Positions 27,593 through 35,112 of a stretch of 64,000 nucleotides of DNA are shown in pieces. The stretch's first letter is position 1. Each line of letters begins with the position of its first letter. The DNA lies in the NCBI RefSeq assembly GCF_900162725.1, contig NZ_LT799418.1, forward strand, positions 125,193-189,192. Direction: 5' to 3'. The translations under genes and the position numbers were made by a program. Below the pieces are notes generated by a model. That model ran no database searches, had not been told where the DNA came from, and saw nothing but the letters and a program-made list of their open reading frames with translations. The DNA is from Parabacteroides sp. Marseille-P3160 (GTDB lineage Bacteria; Bacteroidota; Bacteroidia; Bacteroidales; Tannerellaceae).

Positions 27593-28012
27593 TTATTCGT
27601 TTCTCTCTTTTTCCAACCGGATATCGGGATTTAACTGGAGCAGCAGTTTGACGAACTGTTCTTCCTTTTCCGGAGAAATCAGAATTTTGGTCTTATCTTT
27701 TTGGCGGAGTAATAAGCGATGCATCGACAGGGCATAACTAAAAGCGGAATTGGCGGTATGTTCCACCTGGAGGATATCCCGGATCTCGATGACCCGGCGT
27801 GGGAAAATACTGCATCGCATGACCAGAGTCGCTTCCCTGGTAACGATATAATAGGTGCTGAAATAGATGTGAAGTAATCCGAAAAGGAATATAACCGTAC
27901 AAACGGTTATTATTCTCTGCTCGTCCATGATCGCTCGCATGCAGACAAAACTCATCAGACACATTAATATATAATACCAACCTCCGACTCTCGACCTGAA
28001 AATTCGATCCAT
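27593..28012 (-). CDS. Small membrane protein with bacterial PH-like domain
   Basis: 139 residues: two membrane helices (about 13-28 and 35-53), then a small beta domain (about 55-128) with YYIVTREATLVMRCSIFPRRVIEIRDI, the pattern of bacterial PH (YyaB-like) domains. Role unknown. It stands between two divergent promoters; TATCTTTCGG upstream resembles a -7 element. Confidence 0.75.
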   Translation of the reverse strand: MDRIFRSRVGGWYYILMCLMSFVCMRAIMDEQRIITVCTVIFLFGLLHIYFSTYYIVTREATLVMRCSIFPRRVIEIRDILQVEHTANSAFSYALSMHRLLLRQKDKTKILISPEKEEQFVKLLLQLNPDIRLEKERNE

Positions 28013-28115
28013 ACTCTTTTTTTCCGAAAGATAGCGAAAAGAATGGAAAGAACTATTTTAAGAACCATTTTTAAAGGGAACAGGGAAAAAAACGAACAAA
28101 ATACAGGTAATTTTA

Positions 28116-28123
28116 TACCTTTG
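28116..28123 (+). promoter_or_regulatory. Candidate -7 element for nadB
   Basis: TACCTTTG, 25 bases before the nadB start; no -33 TTTG seen. Confidence 0.4.
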
Positions 28124-28148
28124 TTCTTTTATATATAATAAAAAGAGA

Positions 28149-29738
28149 ATGGTACAGAGATTTGATTATTTGGTGATCGGATCCGGCATTGCGGGAATGA
28201 GTTTCGCGTTAAAAGTAGCTAAGAAAGGCCGTGTCGCCTTGATTTGCAAAACGACCCTGGAAGAAGCCAACACCTACTTTGCCCAGGGAGGCATCGCTTC
28301 CGTCACAAATCTGATCGTAGACAATTTCGACAAGCATATCGAAGACACGATGATCGCCGGCGACTGGCTAAGCGACCGGCAGGCCGTGGAACAGGTGGTA
28401 CGCAAGGCGCCCGAACAAATTAAGGAATTAATCAGTTGGGGCGTTCATTTTGATAAAGACGATAAGGGAAACTTCGACCTGCACCGCGAAGGCGGGCACT
28501 CCGAGTTCCGCATCCTGCATCATCAGGACAACACGGGAGCCGAAATACAGGACAGTCTGATTCGCGCCATACAAAAACATCCGGGCATTACCGTTTTTGA
28601 GAACCATTTCGCCATCGAAATACTGACACAGCACCATCTTGGCGTCACCGTCACCCGCCAGACGCCAGACATTGAATGTTATGGTGCCTACATCATGGAT
28701 CTCAAAACAGGTAAGATCGATACATTCCTCTCAAAAGTTACCATGATGGCAACCGGCGGCATCGGAGCCGTCTATCAGACGACCACCAACCCGATGGTGG
28801 CGACCGGAGACGGCATCGCCATGGTCTATCGGGCCAAAGGAACCGTTAAGGATATGGAGTTTGTACAGTTCCATCCGACCGCCCTCTATCATCCGGGCGA
28901 CCGGCCGTCGTTTCTCATTACCGAAGCCATGCGGGGGTACGGAGCCGTCCTGCGCACCCTGGACGGCAAAGAATTCATGCAGAAGTATGATCCGCGCCTC
29001 TCCCTGGCTCCGCGCGACATTGTAGCCCGGGCTATCGACAATGAGATGAAGATGCGGGGAGAAGACCACGTCTTCCTGGATGTCACCCACAAGGATCCGG
29101 AGGAGACAAAGAAACATTTCCCGAACATCTATAAAAAATGCCTTTCCTTAGGAATCGACATCACCAAAGATTATATTCCAGTCGCTCCCTGTGCACACTA
29201 CCTTTGCGGAGGGATCAAAGTCGACCTAAGCGGCAGGAGTTCGATCCACCGGCTATATGCCGCGGGAGAATGTTCCTGCACGGGCCTGCACGGAGGGAAC
29301 CGCCTTGCATCGAACTCCCTTATCGAGGCGGTCGTCTACGCGGACGCAGCCGCCAAAGACAGTATGGCGCTTTTGGATTCCCTCAGCTATCAGGAAAACA
29401 TACCGGCTTGGAATGATGAAGGTACCCGCTCTCCAGAGGAAATGGTACTCATCACCCAAAGCGTCAAGGAGGTGGGGCAGATCATGAGTACCTACGTCGG
29501 CATCGTCCGCTCGAACCTGCGGTTGAAGAGAGCATGGGATCGCCTCGACATTCTTTATGAGGAGACCGAAGACCTCTTCAAACGTTCCATTGCATCCAAA
29601 GAGATCTGTGAATTGCGTAACATGATTAATACCGGCTACCTGATCATGCGCCAGGCTATAGAGCGAAAAGAAAGCCGCGGCCTTCATTACACGCTCGATT
29701 ATCCGGCGGCAAAGAGAAAAGTCCCGGAATCAGAGTAA
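28149..29738 (+). CDS. nadB: L-aspartate oxidase
   Basis: 529 residues. Oxidises L-aspartate to iminoaspartate with FAD, the first step of NAD synthesis; in anaerobes it uses fumarate or another acceptor. FAD motif DYLVIGSGIAGMSFALKVA at the N terminus; catalytic-type Arg/His motifs REGGHSEFRILHH, EFVQFHPTALYHPG and APCAHYLCGGI; CTGLHGGNRLASNSL near the end of the FAD part; C-terminal helical bundle. nadA and nadC are not adjacent. Its last 9 bases overlap the end of convergent murF. Confidence 0.96.
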   Translation: MVQRFDYLVIGSGIAGMSFALKVAKKGRVALICKTTLEEANTYFAQGGIASVTNLIVDNFDKHIEDTMIAGDWLSDRQAVEQVVRKAPEQIKELISWGVHFDKDDKGNFDLHREGGHSEFRILHHQDNTGAEIQDSLIRAIQKHPGITVFENHFAIEILTQHHLGVTVTRQTPDIECYGAYIMDLKTGKIDTFLSKVTMMATGGIGAVYQTTTNPMVATGDGIAMVYRAKGTVKDMEFVQFHPTALYHPGDRPSFLITEAMRGYGAVLRTLDGKEFMQKYDPRLSLAPRDIVARAIDNEMKMRGEDHVFLDVTHKDPEETKKHFPNIYKKCLSLGIDITKDYIPVAPCAHYLCGGIKVDLSGRSSIHRLYAAGECSCTGLHGGNRLASNSLIEAVVYADAAAKDSMALLDSLSYQENIPAWNDEGTRSPEEMVLITQSVKEVGQIMSTYVGIVRSNLRLKRAWDRLDILYEETEDLFKRSIASKEICELRNMINTGYLIMRQAIERKESRGLHYTLDYPAAKRKVPESE

Positions 29739-31019
29739 ATCCAGGACTTTTTCCAAGGCAAGTCCGTGCGAGCCCTTCAGCAGGATATGGTACCCTTCCA
29801 GGGGTTGCGCCGTGAGATAGACTGCCAATTCTTCCTTATTCTTGAAGCAGGGATATCCTTTGGCCCCGGCCAAGGAGGCAAATTGTTCGCCACAGAAGAT
29901 CGCCTTCTCAAAGTGCATGGACTCGACCAGATCGAGAATTTCGGCATGCAATGCGGCACTCTCGCTTCCCAGTTCCAGCATATCTCCCAAGATGACCGCC
30001 TTGGGAGAAGCCTGCATCGCGGAAAAGTTTGCCAAGGCAGCCTTCATACTGCTCGGATTAGCATTATAGGCATCGATGACGAGGTCGTTCCGCCCGGTCT
30101 GCTTCCGTTGCGAACGATTATTATTCGGTTCGTATCCGGCGATTGCCCGGCTGATACGCTCGGCCGGCACCTTAAAATAGCGTCCGACGGCAACTGCCGC
30201 CAGGACATTTTCGAGATTGTACGCACCAACCAAATGGGTTTCCACCGTATGTATTTTCCCTTGTTGCTTCCAGTTGAAAGCCAGGAAAGGGTTGCTTTCA
30301 ACCACATGGCCGGAAGCAAAGCAATCTTCCTCCTCTCCATAGGTGATTTGTTCGATGCCCGCTCCGATCTTTTCCAAGTCCTTGTTCCCTTTATGAATAA
30401 AGATCTTGCCTTTTGTTTGGCGGAGATAATCGTACATCTCTCCCTTCGTTTTCACAACACCGGCAAAAGAGCCGAAGCCTTCCAGATGGGCATAGCCTAC
30501 ATTCGTAATCAATCCATACGTAGGCATCGCCATATTAACCAATGCCTTGATCTCTCCCGGATGGTTGGCTCCCATTTCAATCACGGCGATCTCATGGTCG
30601 TGGTTCAAACGCAACAGTGTCAACGGCACGCCGATATGGTTATTCAGGTTGCCTTCCGTATAAAGGACTTCATATTTGGTTGCCAGCACAGAAGCGACCA
30701 GTTCTTTCGTAGTCGTCTTCCCATTGGTTCCGGTAATGGAAATCACCGGTATGTTGAACATCTTCCGGTGACGCTGCCCCAATTCCTGCAAGGTTGTCAG
30801 TACGTCATCCACTAAAATCGTCCGCTCTCCTTTGAAATACTTCGGATCATCAATAATTGCGTACGCACAGCCCCTGTTCAAGGCTTTTTCTGCAAATTCA
30901 TTTCCATCAAAAGTGGTTCCCTTTAGAGCGAAAAAGAGGGAACCGGCCGGGCAGTTCCGACTGTCGGTCGTGATTTTGGGATGAAACACAAACAATTCAT
31001 ACAATTCTGTGAGGCTCAT
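29730..31019 (-). CDS. murF: UDP-N-acetylmuramoyl-tripeptide--D-alanyl-D-alanine ligase
   Basis: 429 residues. Adds D-Ala-D-Ala to the cell-wall precursor. N-terminal substrate domain with TTDSRNCPAGSLFFALKG, central ATPase P-loop ITGTNGKTTTKEL, then IEMGANHPGEI; C-terminal domain with DAYNANPSSM. Start set at 31019 (MSLTELYELF) because the -7 element at 31050-31057 makes the further upstream ATG (31070) untranscribed and AAGGA lies before it. It is outside any dcw cluster. Confidence 0.95.
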   Translation of the reverse strand: MSLTELYELFVFHPKITTDSRNCPAGSLFFALKGTTFDGNEFAEKALNRGCAYAIIDDPKYFKGERTILVDDVLTTLQELGQRHRKMFNIPVISITGTNGKTTTKELVASVLATKYEVLYTEGNLNNHIGVPLTLLRLNHDHEIAVIEMGANHPGEIKALVNMAMPTYGLITNVGYAHLEGFGSFAGVVKTKGEMYDYLRQTKGKIFIHKGNKDLEKIGAGIEQITYGEEEDCFASGHVVESNPFLAFNWKQQGKIHTVETHLVGAYNLENVLAAVAVGRYFKVPAERISRAIAGYEPNNNRSQRKQTGRNDLVIDAYNANPSSMKAALANFSAMQASPKAVILGDMLELGSESAALHAEILDLVESMHFEKAIFCGEQFASLAGAKGYPCFKNKEELAVYLTAQPLEGYHILLKGSHGLALEKVLDLL

Positions 31020-31049
31020 TATACTATTTTCCTTCATGTTATTTTCCGG

Positions 31050-31057
31050 CAAAAGTA
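31050..31057 (-). promoter_or_regulatory. Candidate -7 element for murF
   Basis: TACTTTTG on the minus strand, 31 bases before the chosen murF start. Confidence 0.45.
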
Positions 31058-31078
31058 ATGTATATTGCATTATTTCTC

Positions 31079-31086
31079 TACATTTG
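31079..31086 (+). promoter_or_regulatory. Candidate -7 element for folP-cdaA
   Basis: TACATTTG on the plus strand, 30 bases before folP. Only 21 bases separate it from the opposite murF -7 element, so the divergent promoters share DNA. Confidence 0.45.
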
Positions 31087-31115
31087 TAGTAATTTGTTTA
31101 TCCCTAAAATAAAGA

Positions 31116-32000
31116 ATGGACGTTAAATCCCTCAATATAAAAGGAACGCTTACGGCATGGGAACACCCGGTCGTAATGGGAATTTTGAATATCACTCCGG
31201 ACTCGTTCTATCCGGGAAGCCGCAAACAAAGCGAAAAAGAAATAACCGGACGCATCGAAACGATCCTGGCGGAAGGCGGTACGATCATTGACGTCGGAGG
31301 TTATTCCACGCGTCCGGATGCCGTCCCGGTATCGGCCGAAGAAGAAATGGAGCGCCTCCTGCCCGCCTTGCGGATCCTGCAATCCCACTATCCGGAAGCA
31401 ACCGTTTCGATCGATACATTCCGCGCCGAGATCGCCCGCCGCGCTGTTGAAGAATACGGTGTTGCCATCATCAATGACATCTCCGGCGGCGAAATCGATC
31501 CGGATATGTTTCCGACGGCAGCGGAACTGCATGTGCCCTATATCCTGATGCATATGAAGGGAACGCCCCAGACAATGACGCAACAGACCGATTACGCCGA
31601 CCTGATGGAAGAGATCCTCCTCTATATGGCACGGAAAGTCCGCCAACTGCATCTGCTTGGAGTCAACGACATCATTTTGGATCCCGGATTCGGATTCAGC
31701 AAGACGTTGGACCAGAACTACAAGTTGATGCGGGAATTACATCAGTTTGAAACGTTTGAATTACCTTTGCTGGTAGGCATTTCCCGTAAAAGAATGATCT
31801 GGAATTTATTGGATTCGACAGTGGAAGAAAGCCTAAACGGAACGACGGCTCTCAATACGTATGCACTCCTGCAAGGAGCCGATATCCTGCGCGTGCATGA
31901 CGTGAAGGCGGCAACGGAAGCGGTCAGGATTGTTGAGAAACTGAAAGCATCTTCTGATAAAATATTATTGAAAAATGACGTGGATACCATTCGGCATTAA
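31116..32000 (+). CDS. folP: Dihydropteroate synthase
   Basis: 294 residues, slightly longer than usual through a C-terminal tail. Joins p-aminobenzoate to dihydropterin pyrophosphate in folate synthesis; the sulfonamide target. Signatures: MGILNITPDSFYPGS, IDVGGYSTRPDA, SIDTFRAEIA, INDISGG, DPGFGFSKT, GISRKRMI. The 3' end overlaps cdaA by 26 bases in another frame. Confidence 0.96.
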   Translation: MDVKSLNIKGTLTAWEHPVVMGILNITPDSFYPGSRKQSEKEITGRIETILAEGGTIIDVGGYSTRPDAVPVSAEEEMERLLPALRILQSHYPEATVSIDTFRAEIARRAVEEYGVAIINDISGGEIDPDMFPTAAELHVPYILMHMKGTPQTMTQQTDYADLMEEILLYMARKVRQLHLLGVNDIILDPGFGFSKTLDQNYKLMRELHQFETFELPLLVGISRKRMIWNLLDSTVEESLNGTTALNTYALLQGADILRVHDVKAATEAVRIVEKLKASSDKILLKNDVDTIRH

Positions 32001-32751
32001 AGATGCCATCGACATTCTGTTGGTTGCCTTCATCTTATATAAGACCTATCAACTGATGAAAGGCTCGGGGACCCTGGCGATCTTCAGCGGGCTTGTCTCC
32101 TTCCTGGTTGTCTGGATACTCGTCTCACAGGTACTGGAAATGCGCCTGTTAGGCTCTATACTGGATAAATTCATTAGCGTGGGATTCATCGTCCTGGTTA
32201 TCCTGTTCCAGGATGACATCAAACGATTCCTGGTAGCACTGGGCACCCATAGTGGCTGGCGCTTTCTCGCCAAATTCTTTTCAAAACGGGACACAGATAC
32301 CGAAAACGAAGGAAAATACATTGCTCCCGTGGTGCTGGCCTGCATGAATATGGCAAAGAAGAAGACCGGAGCCCTGATAGTCATCGAAAAGGAAATCGAT
32401 TTGTCAGTTTACGAACATACGGGCGAGATGTTCAACGCGGAAGTAAACGCCCGCCTGATCGAAAATATCTTTTTCAAGAACAGTCCCCTGCACGACGGAG
32501 CCATGATCATAGCGGATAACCGGATCAAGGCGGCCGGATGTATACTCCCTGTCGCACAGAATGCGGAGATTCCGAAAGATTTAGGATTGAGGCACCGATC
32601 CGGGCTCGGCATGTCGATGGAAACCGACGCCATGGTGGTTATCGTCTCGGAAGAAAGAGGGCAGATTTCAGTAGCCCATAACGGCAAACTTCAGATCAAC
32701 ATCAGCGCCGAAGAATTGCAACAAATCCTTTCGGGCGAACGAAAAATCTGA
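31975..32751 (+). CDS. cdaA: Diadenylate cyclase CdaA (c-di-AMP synthase)
   Basis: 258 residues. Makes the second messenger c-di-AMP from two ATP. Three N-terminal membrane helices (about 9-27, 32-52, 58-78), then the DAC domain with DGA at 174-176 and RHR at 206-208. Unlike the Firmicutes setting there is no cdaR or glmM partner beside it; in this lineage it is coupled to folP instead. c-di-AMP often controls potassium uptake, wall integrity and osmotic balance. Confidence 0.96.
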   Translation: MTWIPFGIKDAIDILLVAFILYKTYQLMKGSGTLAIFSGLVSFLVVWILVSQVLEMRLLGSILDKFISVGFIVLVILFQDDIKRFLVALGTHSGWRFLAKFFSKRDTDTENEGKYIAPVVLACMNMAKKKTGALIVIEKEIDLSVYEHTGEMFNAEVNARLIENIFFKNSPLHDGAMIIADNRIKAAGCILPVAQNAEIPKDLGLRHRSGLGMSMETDAMVVIVSEERGQISVAHNGKLQINISAEELQQILSGERKI

Positions 32752-32805
32752 TAAATTGTTAAATCTTCTGAAACTGACAAGTTGACTTTTAAATCTTTTG
32801 CCTAT

Positions 32806-32839
32806 TTTGCAAACCCTATGTTGCAAATAGTTACTTTTG
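32806..32839 (+). promoter_or_regulatory. pta-ackA promoter candidate
   Basis: TTTG (32806-32809), 22 bases, TACTTTTG (32832-32839). Spacing is one base over the usual range. It gives a leader of about 40 bases. Confidence 0.45.
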
Positions 32840-32885
32840 TAAAACGAATCAAAGTATCTATGCTAACAAAATAATAAACTTCCTC

Positions 32886-33899
32886 ATGGATTTAATTCAA
32901 CAACTTATTGCGCGCGCCAAAGAAAACAAACAGCGCATTGTCCTTCCGGAAGGGACGGAAGAACGGACGATAAAGGCGGCTGACCAACTTCTTGCAGATC
33001 AGGTCGCAGATATCATTCTTATCGGTAATCCAACAGAAATCGAAGCCTTAGCGGCAAAATTCGGTTTGTCGCATATCAAAAAGGCTACCGTCATCGATCC
33101 CAAAAGCCATCCCAAGAAAGCGGCTTATGCCGAATTGCTTTTTCAACTGCGTCAAAAGAAAGGGATGACGCCCGAAAAGGCGGCTGTACTCGTAGAGAAT
33201 CCACTCTATTTAGGCAGCCTAATCATCAAGGCCGGCGATGCCGACGGTGAAATCGCCGGTGCGGACAATACGACGGGGGACGTTTTGCGTCCGGCCTTGC
33301 AAATCATAAAGACGCTGCCGGGCATCAGTTGTGTTTCCGGAGCCTTCCTTATATTCCTCAAGGATAAGAGTTACGGTGAAAACGGGCTTATGTTGTTCGC
33401 CGATTGCGCTGTGATGCCGAATCCGACCGCGCCGGAATTGGCCCAAATAGCCATTTCGACAGCCGATACCGCCCGCCATATCGCAGGCATAGAGCCCCGG
33501 ATCGCCATGCTTAGCTTCTCCACCAAGGGAAGCGCTTCCGGTGAGCAGGTTGAAAAAGTAGTGGAAGCCACCCGCCTGGCCAAAGAATTAAGGCCGGAAC
33601 TGGCCATAGACGGCGAGTTGCAGGCGGACGCCGCCGTAGTTCCTTCCGTAGCGCAAAAGAAAGCGCCGGGAAGCGCCGTTGCAGGCAAAGCGAATGTATT
33701 TGTATTTCCCAACCTGGAAGTCGGAAACATCGGTTACAAGATGGTACAGCGTTTCGGAGGAGCGGAAGCGATCGGCCCTCTTTTACAGGGGATGGCCGCT
33801 CCGGTAAACGACCTTTCAAGAGGTTGTTCCGTAGAAGATATCTATAAGATGGTCGCTATTTGTTGTAACCAGGCAATCGCCGTAAAAAACAGAAAATGA
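32886..33899 (+). CDS. pta: Phosphate acetyltransferase
   Basis: 337 residues, the short form without the N-terminal regulatory domain. Converts acetyl-CoA and phosphate to acetyl phosphate. Family motifs VLPEGTEERTIKAADQL, AGADNTTGDVLRPALQII, MLSFSTKGSASGEQVEKV and FVFPNLEVGNIGYKMVQR are all present. Overlaps ackA by 4 bases (ATGA), giving the standard acetate-producing ATP-yielding pair. Confidence 0.97.
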   Translation: MDLIQQLIARAKENKQRIVLPEGTEERTIKAADQLLADQVADIILIGNPTEIEALAAKFGLSHIKKATVIDPKSHPKKAAYAELLFQLRQKKGMTPEKAAVLVENPLYLGSLIIKAGDADGEIAGADNTTGDVLRPALQIIKTLPGISCVSGAFLIFLKDKSYGENGLMLFADCAVMPNPTAPELAQIAISTADTARHIAGIEPRIAMLSFSTKGSASGEQVEKVVEATRLAKELRPELAIDGELQADAAVVPSVAQKKAPGSAVAGKANVFVFPNLEVGNIGYKMVQRFGGAEAIGPLLQGMAAPVNDLSRGCSVEDIYKMVAICCNQAIAVKNRK

Positions 33900-35098
33900 G
33901 AATATTGGTATTAAATTGCGGAAGCAGCTCCATCAAATATAAATTGTATGACATGGAGACCCGCGAAGTCATGGCGCAGGGAGGAATTGAGAAAGTAGGG
34001 CTAAAAGGCGCCTTCCTGAAATTAACCGACAAAAACGGAGAGAAAGTAGTTATCGAAAAAGAAATTCCCGGGCATCAGGAAGGAATCGGATTTATCCTCG
34101 ACATCCTGACCGACGACAAATACGGCTGCATTAAAAGCTACAAGGAAATCGATGCGATCGGCCACCGGGTGGTACATGGAGGGGAAGCCTTCTCATCCAG
34201 CGTACAAATCAACCAGGAGGTGCTCGACATGATCATCAAATGCTCCGATCTGGCACCGCTGCATAATCCGGCGAATCTGAAAGGTATCTATGCCATGCAA
34301 GGCATCTTGCCGCAGACGCCGCAGGTTGCCGTTTTCGACACGGCCTTCCACCAAACGATGCCTGAAAAAGCCTACATGTACGGCTTACCTTACGAACTTT
34401 ACACGAAATATGGGGTCCGGCGTTACGGATTCCACGGCACGAGCCACCGCTATGTATCCCGCCGGGCCTGCGAGTTCCTGGGCGTTCCCTATGAAGAGCA
34501 GAAAATCATAACCGCCCATATCGGCAACGGTGGTTCCGTAACGGCCATCAGAGACGGAAAATCCATCGATACCTCCATGGGATTGACTCCCGTAGAAGGA
34601 TTGGTCATGGGAACACGTTGCGGCGATGTTGATCCGGGAGCCCTGGCCTTTGTCATGGACAAAGAGAACATGGATGGAGCCGGGCTCTCTAATCTTATTA
34701 ACCGGCAGAGCGGAGTCTTGGGATTATCCGGCATCTCTTCCGACATGCGGGACATTGAAAAGGGAGTAAAAGAAGGGAACGAAAGAGCGATCCTGGCGCT
34801 GTCCGTCTACGACTACAGAATCAAAAAATACATCGGCGCTTACTCTGCCGCACTGGGCGGACTGGATATTCTGGTATTCACCGGAGGAGTCGGCGAAAAC
34901 CAGGCAATCACCCGGCAAACGATTTGCGAGAATATGGAATACCTGGGCATCCGGTTCGACGTTGAAACCAATAAGAAAATCCATGGCACGGAGGCTATTA
35001 TCAGCCTTCCGGAAAGCAGGGTAAAGGTCGTCGTCATCCCGACGGATGAAGAGTTTATGATCGCATCCGATACGGCAGAGATTCTAAATAAGAAATAA
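33896..35098 (+). CDS. ackA: Acetate kinase
   Basis: 400 residues, typical. Makes acetate and ATP from acetyl phosphate. N-terminal LVLNCGSSSIKYKLYD, central GHRVVHGG, FDTAFHQTMP, RRYGFHGTSHRYV, HIGNGGSVTAI, and C-terminal VFTGGVGENQ. Translationally coupled to pta. The M16 protease gene follows after 14 bases, so it may be read through from the same promoter. Confidence 0.98.
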   Translation: MRILVLNCGSSSIKYKLYDMETREVMAQGGIEKVGLKGAFLKLTDKNGEKVVIEKEIPGHQEGIGFILDILTDDKYGCIKSYKEIDAIGHRVVHGGEAFSSSVQINQEVLDMIIKCSDLAPLHNPANLKGIYAMQGILPQTPQVAVFDTAFHQTMPEKAYMYGLPYELYTKYGVRRYGFHGTSHRYVSRRACEFLGVPYEEQKIITAHIGNGGSVTAIRDGKSIDTSMGLTPVEGLVMGTRCGDVDPGALAFVMDKENMDGAGLSNLINRQSGVLGLSGISSDMRDIEKGVKEGNERAILALSVYDYRIKKYIGAYSAALGGLDILVFTGGVGENQAITRQTICENMEYLGIRFDVETNKKIHGTEAIISLPESRVKVVVIPTDEEFMIASDTAEILNKK

Positions 35099-35112
35099 AA
35101 AAATGATTTAAT

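Noticed and set aside
29766..30815. 349-codon plus-strand open frame
   Set aside because: Lies entirely antisense to murF, whose motifs are intact; lacks domain pattern or ribosome site. A shadow of codon bias.
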